In this document: positions 56,107-64,000 of the stretch, piece by piece
Layout of the letters: each line of letters opens with the position of its first letter
Numbering within the stretch: the stretch's first letter is position 1
Assembly (NCBI GenBank): GCA_947259405.1
Contig: CAMYLY010000019.1
Span: 1 to 64,000 of the forward strand
Direction of reading: 5' to 3'
Length of the DNA stretch: 64,000 nt
From: an uncultured Gemmatimonadales bacterium
GTDB taxonomy: Bacteria; Gemmatimonadota; Gemmatimonadetes; Gemmatimonadales; GWC2-71-9
Position numbers and translations under genes: made by a program
The notes under the pieces: model-generated
Told to the model about the DNA's origin: nothing
Seen by the model: only the letters and a program-made list of their open reading frames with translations
The model's database searches: none

Positions 56107-56291
56107 CGGCTTGTCCCAACCCTAGTATACGCTCGGCTCGGCCGAGTAACCAAATCATTGCTGAACAGCACCAAGTCTCGCGAAGCTGGCGTCCGAACCA
56201 CATCTTAGGTGGTCCATGCTCACGGATGTCCTCCCGATGCCGACTCCCGGACCGTCCGCCTGTCCGCCTATCCACCCGACCGCCTGACACC

Positions 56292-58961
56292 ATGCCCAAC
56301 GTCACCGAGCAGCTCAAGGTCGCCCTCGCCGACCGGTACGTCATCGAGCGCGAAATCGGCGAAGGTGGCATGGCGACCGTGTACCTCGCGCACGACGTCA
56401 AGCACAACCGCAAGGTGGCCATCAAGGTCTTGAAGCCGGAGCTGTCGGCGGTGATCGGCGGCGAGCGCTTCGTGCAGGAGATCGAGGTCACCGCAAATCT
56501 TCAGCACCCCAACATCTTGCCGCTGTACGACAGTGGAACCGCGAAATCCCCGGATGGGGAACGGACGTTTCTCTACTACGTGATGCCGTTGATCGATGGA
56601 GAATCGCTCCGTGATCGCCTTGACCGCGAGCGCCAATTGCCCATCGAGGACTCGGTCGAGATTGCCAAGGCGGTCGCGGCGGCACTCGACTACGCGCATC
56701 GACACGACGTGGTTCATCGCGACATCAAGCCGGAGAACATTCTCTTACACGATGGGCAAGCGTTGGTGGCCGATTTTGGCATCGCGCTCGCGGTGAGCGC
56801 GGCCGGCGGTCAGCGCATGACCGAAACCGGCATGTCCATTGGCACGCCACACTACATGAGCCCAGAACAGGCGTCCGCTGATCGAGAACTCGATGGGCGA
56901 ACCGACGTCTATTCATTGGGCGCCGCGTTGTACGAGATGTTGGCGGGGCAGCCTCCGTTCAATGGAGCGTCGGCCCAGGCCATTGTTGCCAGGATTCTCA
57001 CTGAGAACCCTCCGCCGGTTACGCGGGAGCGGCAGACTGTGCCCGCCAATGTCGAGTCTGCGGTCGTGAAGGCGCTTGCTAAGCTGCCGGCAGATCGGTT
57101 CCAGACGGCGGCGGGATTATCGAACGCGCTGAGTAGCACGACATTCACGGTGGCCGCCGCCGCTGGCGGTCCGCGAGCCACTGCCCGATCGCCCTGGCCG
57201 CTCCGAGTTCTCGGTGCCGTGTCGATCGGGTTGTTGGTGGTCGCGCTGTGGGGATGGCTGCGCCCCCAAGATGCAGACGTGTATCGCTTGGGAATTGCGT
57301 TTGCAGAAGAGCAGCGGATTCAGCGGTTCCCCAACAAGCGGTTCGCCGTTTCGCCGGACGGCCGGCGGATCGCCTACGTAGGCCCTGGAGCGGATGGTGG
57401 GGTGCGGCAGATCTGGGTTCGTGAGCTCGACGAGTTGCACGCCCGCCCACTGCCGGGCACTGAGCTTCCGCACAGTGTGTTCTTTTCGCCGGACGGTGAG
57501 TCGATCGGGTTCGTCGACGGCCAGCCAGGCGATCTCAAGACAGTGCCTCTTGAGGGAGGGCCAGTCATCGTTGCAGTGGCAGATTCGGTGAATCCGTGGG
57601 GTGGGTCATGGGGTCCCGACGGTTGGCTGTACTTCTCTATATCCTCGGGCCGGCTGGCGCGGGCTCGTGTGGGAGGGGGCGCAATCGAGACGCTGGCGTC
57701 TCCGGATAGCGCCGAGTTTGCGCTTGGCATGGAGTACGACTGGCCTGAGGTATTGCCAAATGGGAAGGGTGTGGTATTCCAGATCTGGCGCAACGCGATC
57801 GCAAACGCGTCACTTGCCGTACTCTCGCTCGAGACAGGCGAGATTACGACGCTCGCAGACGCCGTAAATGCGAAGTACCATCTTTCCGGATATCTGTTCT
57901 ACCTCACGTTTGACGGAACGCTTTCCGCACGCCCGTTCGACGCAAACCGCTTGGCATTTACTGGCGAACCGGTCGTTGTCGAGACGGGCATTCGCGTCGA
58001 GACTTTTGCCGGCGTCGGACAGTTCGACATATCTGACAACGGCCATTTCGTCTATCAATCAGGTGGTGGAGGAGCCAGCGATCGGATCGTCCGGGTCGAT
58101 CGTCAGGGTAATGGTGGGCCCATCGATCCCAATTGGTCCGGTGGGTTCGAGACCGTGGCGCTATCACCCGACGCCTCTCAACTTGCGGTCACGATGTCAG
58201 GGGCTGATGGGACTCAGATTTGGGTCAAGGTACTGGACACGGGTCCGGCCCAGCCGCTGACCTTCGAGGGATCCGGGAACAACCGCGCGTCGTGGAATCC
58301 GGATGGGCGCATGATCACCTACATCCAGGACGGCCAGACGGTCGCACGTGTCCGTGCTGACGGTGGTGCTCCGCCGCAGCAAATGGATCTGGATGTGGCG
58401 GCTTGGGAAGCGTTGTGGTCACGTGATGGGGAGTGGCTGGTGCTGCGGGTGGGCGGCACGGGAACCAGCACGAGGAATATCCACGCCTTGCGACCTGGAA
58501 TTGACAGCACGTCGCGTCCGATCATCACGTCGCCCGCCGACGAATATGGTCCTGCACTATCCCCTGACGCGCGGTGGCTTGCCTACGTCTCGAACGAGAC
58601 CGGTCGTGAGGAGGTCTTCGTGCATCCATTCCCGGATGCAGATCGTGCGAAGATCCGCGTGACGGTCGATGGCGGGGTCGAGCCTCGGTGGGCCCACTCG
58701 GGGCGTGAGCTCTTCTTGCGAAACGCACGTGGTGAGATGGTCGTACATGCGGTTCGAGATGAGGGTTCGATGATCAGTTTTGGGGCTGCCGAGGTGCTGT
58801 TCGATGCGTCGGAGTACCAGAGTGACAACTTCCACGTCGCATACGATGTCACACCCGACGATCAGTCCTTCATCTTGATATCCACCGCCGACATCTCTGG
58901 AGGGGACGTCGTATTGGCCATCAACTGGCTTGAGGATGTGAAGGCAAAGTTGGCTCGTTGA
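56292..58961 (+). CDS. Ser/Thr protein kinase with PD40/WD40-like C-terminal propeller
   Basis: RYVIEREIGEGGMATVYLAHDVKHNRKVAIKVLKPEL; VVHRDIKPENILLHDGQALVADFGIA; TM; repeated SPDG-type blades. Confidence 0.92.
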   Translation: MPNVTEQLKVALADRYVIEREIGEGGMATVYLAHDVKHNRKVAIKVLKPELSAVIGGERFVQEIEVTANLQHPNILPLYDSGTAKSPDGERTFLYYVMPLIDGESLRDRLDRERQLPIEDSVEIAKAVAAALDYAHRHDVVHRDIKPENILLHDGQALVADFGIALAVSAAGGQRMTETGMSIGTPHYMSPEQASADRELDGRTDVYSLGAALYEMLAGQPPFNGASAQAIVARILTENPPPVTRERQTVPANVESAVVKALAKLPADRFQTAAGLSNALSSTTFTVAAAAGGPRATARSPWPLRVLGAVSIGLLVVALWGWLRPQDADVYRLGIAFAEEQRIQRFPNKRFAVSPDGRRIAYVGPGADGGVRQIWVRELDELHARPLPGTELPHSVFFSPDGESIGFVDGQPGDLKTVPLEGGPVIVAVADSVNPWGGSWGPDGWLYFSISSGRLARARVGGGAIETLASPDSAEFALGMEYDWPEVLPNGKGVVFQIWRNAIANASLAVLSLETGEITTLADAVNAKYHLSGYLFYLTFDGTLSARPFDANRLAFTGEPVVVETGIRVETFAGVGQFDISDNGHFVYQSGGGGASDRIVRVDRQGNGGPIDPNWSGGFETVALSPDASQLAVTMSGADGTQIWVKVLDTGPAQPLTFEGSGNNRASWNPDGRMITYIQDGQTVARVRADGGAPPQQMDLDVAAWEALWSRDGEWLVLRVGGTGTSTRNIHALRPGIDSTSRPIITSPADEYGPALSPDARWLAYVSNETGREEVFVHPFPDADRAKIRVTVDGGVEPRWAHSGRELFLRNARGEMVVHAVRDEGSMISFGAAEVLFDASEYQSDNFHVAYDVTPDDQSFILISTADISGGDVVLAINWLEDVKAKLAR

Positions 58962-59120
58962 TGAGCAAACGGCGTCCGAGAGCGTGCTTCACTAGTACTC
59001 CACAACCGAGCCGGCGTTGAGCGGCCGATGCCAGTAGTCGAGGGCCGATAGGGTGACTCGCCAAAGCGCCTCCCCCGCATCATACTACCTCCCAACCACA
59101 ACTACGTCCGGAGTCCACGT

Positions 59121-62100
59121 ATGCGCATCGCGTATCTCGCTACCGTTGTCCTCTTCCCTATAGCATCGCTCCAGGCCCAGCAAGTCTCGTCGGACGTCTT
59201 CGACCAACTCAAATACCGGTACATCGGCCCCGAAGGAAACCGGATCTCCGCGGTTGAGGGAATTCCAGGGAATCCGAACATCTACTATGCAGGCGCAGCG
59301 TCGGGCGGGATCTTCAAGACGACTGACGGTGGCACGTACTGGGAACCGATCTTCGATGGTGAAGATGCGCTTTCCATCGGCTGGATCACGGTTGCGCCCT
59401 CGGATCAGAACGTTGTGTGGGTCGGCACCGGTGAGCCGAACATCCGGAGCCACGTCTCGATGGGAAAGGGCGTATACCGGTCGACTGACGCCGGCAAGAA
59501 CTGGTCGTTCTTGGGGCTCGCGAACACGGGTCGGGTGAGCCGTATCCAGGTGCATCCGAACGACCCTGATGTCGCCTACGTCGCGGCACTCGGTCACAGC
59601 TACGGACCGCAACAGGAACGTGGCATCTACCGCACGACGGATGGCGGCCGGAACTGGGAGCGCGTGCTGTTCGTAGATGAGAACACTGGCGCGTCCGATT
59701 TGGTCATGGATCCCAACAACCCGCGCATTCTGTTCGCCGGCATGTGGACGATCACGATCAATACGTGGGGGCGGTTCAGTGGCGGGCCCGGCAGCGGGAT
59801 CTACATGTCGCGTGACGGTGGAGATACGTGGACAAGACTCGAAGGGAACGGCCTTCCCGAGAAGGACCACGGCAAGGTCGCGCTCGCGATCGCGCCCACG
59901 AATTCCAATCGCATCTACGCCCTGATTGAAACGGGCGACGGTGTGCCGCTGCCGGACGGGACGGAAACCGAGAGCGGCGAGCTGTGGCGGTCCGACGACG
60001 GCGGCGATGCGTGGCAGCTCATCACGCACGACCGGCAGCTCGCGGGACGGACGCACTACTACAGTCGTGTCGAGGCCTCCCCGAACGACGACCTCGAGGC
60101 GTATTTCCTCGCAGCGTCGTTCGCCTCGACGACCGATGGCGGTGCCACGTCGATCACGCACGAGGATCGCGCCGCGCCCTGGGGTGACAACCACGACATC
60201 TGGATCGACCCGGAGAACCCCGACCGCATGATCGTCGCCAACGACGGCGGTGTGGATATATCGGTGACGCGCGGCCAGACGTGGCGGCAGGTGGCACTCC
60301 CGGTCGCCCAGATGTACCACGTCACGGTCGACACGAAGATTCCGTACTACGTGTACGGCAACCGTCAGGACGGGCAGTCGGTGCGTGGGCCGAGCCGCAC
60401 GTACTACTCGGGTTTCTTGGGTTCCGTCGGCAACATCCCGCGCGGCGACTGGCACGACGTGGGTGGTGGAGAGAGCGGGTTCGCGACGCCGGATCCGGAA
60501 GATCCCAACATCATCTGGTCGAGTGCGTCCGGTGCGGGAGCCGTGGGCGGCATCGTGACGCGCATGGATCTCGAGTCGCGCCAGGTACGCCACGTGGAGG
60601 TGTGGCCCAAGAGCACGATCGGATGGCCGGCGGGCGAACTCCGGTACCGCTTTGTGTGGGATGCACCGCTCACGATCTCGCCGCACGACCACAACAAGGT
60701 GTACACCGGCTCGCAGCACGTGCACGTGACGACGAACGGCGGCAGCAGTTGGGAAGTGATCAGTCCCGACCTCACGCGAAATGACCAGGGCCGCATGGGA
60801 CTGTCGGGCGGCCTCACACCCGACAACATCGGCGTCGAATACTCGGGCGTGGTGTTTGCGATCGAGGAATCGCCCCTCGAGCCGGGTCTCATCTGGGCCG
60901 GCACGAATGACGGGCTCATTCACGTCACGCGCGATGGTGGGGAAACATGGACCGATGTGACCGGCAACGTGCCGGAAATGCCCGACTGGGGGTCCATCAG
61001 GAACATCGAAGCGTCACGGTATAACGCGGGCACGGCGTACTTCGCGGTCGACGGTCACCAGGCCAACTACCGCGATCCGGCGATCTATCGCACGCGAAAC
61101 TATGGTCGCTCGTGGGACTTGATCGTCGACGGGATCGAAGCAACGCCGCTCAGCTTCACGCGGTCGATTCTGGAAGATCCGGTCCGACAGGGTCTGCTGT
61201 ACGCCGGCACGGAAAACAGTCTGTTTGTCTCCTTCAACGACGGCGACGATTGGCAGCCGCTGCAAACGAATCTGCCACACGCGCCGGTGTATTGGATGGT
61301 GATCCAGGAAGAGTTCAACGACCTGGTGGTCGGCACCTACGGTCGGGGGTTCTGGATTCTGGACAATGTTGGCGCGCTCCAGCAGATGACGCCTGCGATC
61401 GTGTCGAGCGAGGCCTATCTCTTTGCGCCGCGCGCTGAATACCGCTTCCGCGGAACGGTACCGCCGTACGCGTCCTACCAGGAGCCCGTCGCCGGCGAGA
61501 ATCCACCCTACGGTGCGCCCATCGATTACTTCCTGTCCGCAGCGTCTGACGATAGTGTGACCATCACCATCACGGATGCGTCAGGTCAGGCCGTGCGAAC
61601 CATGCACGGTGCGATGGATGCAGGTATCAACCGCGTATGGTGGAACCTGCGCACCGACGACTCCGACGAACCGAAAATGCGCACGAAGCCGCTCCACGCG
61701 GATTGGGTGGAGCTGGACGACGACGGCACGCGCTCGGCACCACTCGGCCCCGTGTCACTCCTCGTCCTGCCGGGGACCTACGCGGTGACGCTGACGGCCA
61801 ACGGTGAGGAGTACTCACAGCCACTCGAGGTGCGGAAGGATCCCAACTCCAAGGGGAGCATGGCCGACGTGCGGCGCAACCACGCGTTGGTGAGCGAGCT
61901 GCGCGACGATCTGGATCGTGCAGTTACCATCGTAAACGCCGCTGAGTTGATTCGGTCGCAGTTACAGGCCATGCGCCGAGTGTATGACGGAGATGATGCG
62001 TCCGATCTTCGTGCGGCGTCTGAGGAGCTAGAAGCGAAGTTCACGCATGTCGAAAGCCAACTCGTACAGCTGTACACGACGGGCCGCGGTCAAGATCAGA

Positions 62101-62324
62101 TTCGGTGGCCAGTGCGCATCGCCCAACAGATCGGTTCATTGATCGGTACCGTGGCAAGCTCGGATTTTGCGCCAACGCAACAGGACCAGGAGGTGCATGA
62201 CGAGCTACACGCTGAATTGGCGGAAGCCCAAGCTGCGTATGACGCGCTCGTGGGTCAGGATCTTGCCGACTTTAATGCGATGTTGGCGCGGGAGGGCATG
62301 GCGGGGGTGGTGGTGAGGCGCTGA
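59121..62324 (+). CDS. Secreted sortilin/VPS10- and BNR-like beta-propeller glycosyl-hydrolase-like protein
   Basis: Signal peptide; repeats GGIFKTTDGGTYWEPI, GVYRSTDAGKNWSFLGL, GIYRTTDGGRNWERVL, HVTRDGGETWTDVT. Confidence 0.88.
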   Translation: MRIAYLATVVLFPIASLQAQQVSSDVFDQLKYRYIGPEGNRISAVEGIPGNPNIYYAGAASGGIFKTTDGGTYWEPIFDGEDALSIGWITVAPSDQNVVWVGTGEPNIRSHVSMGKGVYRSTDAGKNWSFLGLANTGRVSRIQVHPNDPDVAYVAALGHSYGPQQERGIYRTTDGGRNWERVLFVDENTGASDLVMDPNNPRILFAGMWTITINTWGRFSGGPGSGIYMSRDGGDTWTRLEGNGLPEKDHGKVALAIAPTNSNRIYALIETGDGVPLPDGTETESGELWRSDDGGDAWQLITHDRQLAGRTHYYSRVEASPNDDLEAYFLAASFASTTDGGATSITHEDRAAPWGDNHDIWIDPENPDRMIVANDGGVDISVTRGQTWRQVALPVAQMYHVTVDTKIPYYVYGNRQDGQSVRGPSRTYYSGFLGSVGNIPRGDWHDVGGGESGFATPDPEDPNIIWSSASGAGAVGGIVTRMDLESRQVRHVEVWPKSTIGWPAGELRYRFVWDAPLTISPHDHNKVYTGSQHVHVTTNGGSSWEVISPDLTRNDQGRMGLSGGLTPDNIGVEYSGVVFAIEESPLEPGLIWAGTNDGLIHVTRDGGETWTDVTGNVPEMPDWGSIRNIEASRYNAGTAYFAVDGHQANYRDPAIYRTRNYGRSWDLIVDGIEATPLSFTRSILEDPVRQGLLYAGTENSLFVSFNDGDDWQPLQTNLPHAPVYWMVIQEEFNDLVVGTYGRGFWILDNVGALQQMTPAIVSSEAYLFAPRAEYRFRGTVPPYASYQEPVAGENPPYGAPIDYFLSAASDDSVTITITDASGQAVRTMHGAMDAGINRVWWNLRTDDSDEPKMRTKPLHADWVELDDDGTRSAPLGPVSLLVLPGTYAVTLTANGEEYSQPLEVRKDPNSKGSMADVRRNHALVSELRDDLDRAVTIVNAAELIRSQLQAMRRVYDGDDASDLRAASEELEAKFTHVESQLVQLYTTGRGQDQIRWPVRIAQQIGSLIGTVASSDFAPTQQDQEVHDELHAELAEAQAAYDALVGQDLADFNAMLAREGMAGVVVRR

Positions 62325-62325
62325 A

Positions 62326-64000
62326 TCACCCGCTGCTATCTATCATCGTTCGAACGGCAAGCAGCAGCTCCTGCACCGACCACGGTTTGGGCAAGAGAGT
62401 GAGGCCGTTGCCCTCGTCGGTGAGCTGATCGCTCAATTGACCGGCCGTGTATCCACTGGTGAAGAGAAAGGGTACGGTCTTTCCTTGTTCTAGGAGCTTT
62501 TGACGGAAGGCCGGACCAGAGAGTTTCGGCATGACGACATCGCAGACGACAACGTCGATGTCACCGTCGTGTCGTTGGAATTGCACGAGGGCGTCTTCGC
62601 CGTTCTCGGCGGTAAGCACGCGATATCCGAACTTCTCGAGCAGGCGTTGGCCAGCCGATCGGATGGCCGCTTCGTCCTCCACCACGAGAACGGTTTCAGT
62701 CCCACGTGGCAGCGCGTCTATGGGGACGCCATCCGGTGACCGGGGAGCCGGTTCGTGGGTAATCGGGAAGTACAGGGTGACGGTCGTTCCACCGTCCGGC
62801 GCACTACGTACATCAACGAATCCGTCGTGGTGCTTGACCAGGCCGTAGACCATCGAGAGTCCCAATCCGCTCCCGGCTCCTTCCGTCTTGGTAGTAAAGA
62901 ACGGCTCGAACACCTTGGACTGCGTTTCCGCATCCATCCCGGGCCCGGAATCGTTCACCGCAACCTGCACGAACTCACCTCTCCGACCCCATCCATGCAT
63001 CTCGAGGAACACGTCGTCCATCGTGATCTGCTCGATAGAGACACTGAGCGTGCCGCCGTCAGGCATCACATCACGCGCGTTGGTGGCGAGGTTTACCAGT
63101 ATCTGTTCGATGGCCTGGGGATCACCGAGGACAATGCCAGTGGAGCCGACCAAATGCGATTCGATCTGGATGCTTGCTGGCAAGAGGCCGCGCAACATTT
63201 CCATCGCATCAGACACCGTATCGGCAACGTTGATGGGTCGCAGCGCCAACTGCTCTGTGCGACTGAACGCAAGGAGCTTCTTGACGATCATCGCTCCGCG
63301 TTTGGCGGCGCTCACGAGTTCGGAGACATAGACATCCTCGACGGCCGCCCCTTGTCGGTGTTGCGTGACGTTGAGCAATTCGGCGTTGGCGAGCACCGCC
63401 GTGAGGACGTTGTTGAGATCGTGGGCCACCCCACCCGTCAGGCGGCCGAGGGCCTCCATCTTTTGCGCATGCCGCAACTGCTGCTCGAGAATTTCGCGCT
63501 TGCGGTCTTGGTCCTTTCGCGTCGTGAGATCGACGATGGTGGCGAGGGTTACAAGGCCCTCCTCGGTGTGAATCGGATTGAGTCCGACTTCTACCGGGAC
63601 GGCCTGTCCGTCCTTGCGCCGCGCGATGAGTTCCCCACGCTCCGACATACGTCGCGAGTGTGGGTCTCTGCTGAACTCGCGACGTTCTGCTTTGTGGACG
63701 TCGCGGAGTCGCTCGGGTACGAGGAGCTCGACCGGTTGGCCCAGCATCTCCTCTTCGTCGTACCCAAAGAGCGTCCCGGCAGCAAGATTGGCGAGAATGA
63801 TCTCGCCTCGGCTATCGACCAGGAGCGTCGGTGTCGGTGACGCCTCCACGGCCAGTTCGAACCGCCGGCGTGCCTCGACGATTTGAGTCTCGTCCCGCGC
63901 AATGGCATAGATGAGTTCCGACTTGGTGTCTGGAAAGGCCGTCCAATGCATGTGCTTGTACGTGCCGTCTGATGTCCGGTATCGGTTCCGAAAGGAAATC
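62326..64000 (-). CDS. Hybrid PAS sensor histidine kinase with receiver domain, 5' truncated by window edge
   Basis: PAS (VEASPTPTLLVDSRGEIILANLAAGTLFGYDEEEMLGQ), HisKA (GGVAHDLNNVLTAVLANAE), HATPase (GSGLGLSMVYGLVKHHDG), receiver (VLVVEDEAAIRSAG...DVVVCDVVMPKLSG). Frame stays open to the window end (ISFRNRYRTSDGTYKHMHWTAFPD). Confidence 0.9.
   Translation of the reverse strand, partial: ISFRNRYRTSDGTYKHMHWTAFPDTKSELIYAIARDETQIVEARRRFELAVEASPTPTLLVDSRGEIILANLAAGTLFGYDEEEMLGQPVELLVPERLRDVHKAERREFSRDPHSRRMSERGELIARRKDGQAVPVEVGLNPIHTEEGLVTLATIVDLTTRKDQDRKREILEQQLRHAQKMEALGRLTGGVAHDLNNVLTAVLANAELLNVTQHRQGAAVEDVYVSELVSAAKRGAMIVKKLLAFSRTEQLALRPINVADTVSDAMEMLRGLLPASIQIESHLVGSTGIVLGDPQAIEQILVNLATNARDVMPDGGTLSVSIEQITMDDVFLEMHGWGRRGEFVQVAVNDSGPGMDAETQSKVFEPFFTTKTEGAGSGLGLSMVYGLVKHHDGFVDVRSAPDGGTTVTLYFPITHEPAPRSPDGVPIDALPRGTETVLVVEDEAAIRSAGQRLLEKFGYRVLTAENGEDALVQFQRHDGDIDVVVCDVVMPKLSGPAFRQKLLEQGKTVPFLFTSGYTAGQLSDQLTDEGNGLTLLPKPWSVQELLLAVRTMIDSSG

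Noticed and set aside
59085-60923. 612-aa minus-strand ORF opposite the VPS10-like gene
   Set aside because: Long but antisense to clear BNR/Asp-box repeats with signal peptide; a GC-driven open frame.
1-64000. CRISPR arrays, tRNA/rRNA genes, transposases, integrases or prophage genes
   Set aside because: No direct-repeat/spacer array, RNA gene or mobile-element protein recognised by reading; a tRNAscan/Infernal run would be needed to exclude small RNAs.

Overview
High-GC bacterial chromosomal window, almost fully coding. The gene content would fit a Gemmatimonadota-like genome, but this is inferred from gene style only. No rRNA, tRNA, CRISPR array or transposase was recognised. Main blocks: (1) about 1.9-23.7 kb, a compact photo-oxidative-stress island: a lipid-modification operon (SRPBCC, two CFA-type methyltransferases, DUF1295, DUF1365, FAD oxidoreductase, desaturase, FAS1 protein), a CarH/LitR-like MerR + B12-binding regulator, carotenoid genes crtY-crtI-crtB and crtZ/crtE with an embedded ABC-2 exporter, an AttEFGH-like ABC/lipocalin set, a chalcone-isomerase-like protein and a class II-like photolyase. 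The two divergent intergenic regions of this island both carry TnnACA half-sites in 11-bp phase, overlapping sigma70-like promoters. This predicts that one B12 photoreceptor controls the whole locus. (2) about 23.8-32.5 kb, a cyanophycin synthesis/degradation cluster with a full-length CphA, a Mur-ligase-only CphA paralogue, intracellular and secreted cyanophycinases, and an isoaspartyl dipeptidase. (3) A three-domain fusion: APH kinase, M23 peptidase and class III aminotransferase. (4) A radical SAM/SPASM protein next to HemY. (5) A minor-pseudopilin operon with a dense array of dyads upstream. (6) A NorC/NorB-like pair in which several canonical catalytic ligands appear to be missing. (7) A Ser/Thr kinase-PD40 protein, a sortilin/VPS10-like beta-propeller protein and a truncated hybrid PAS kinase. 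Degenerate 10-bp repeats are scattered through the window and form the stop codons of two unrelated genes. All calls come from reading the sequence and supplied translations; no database search was run.
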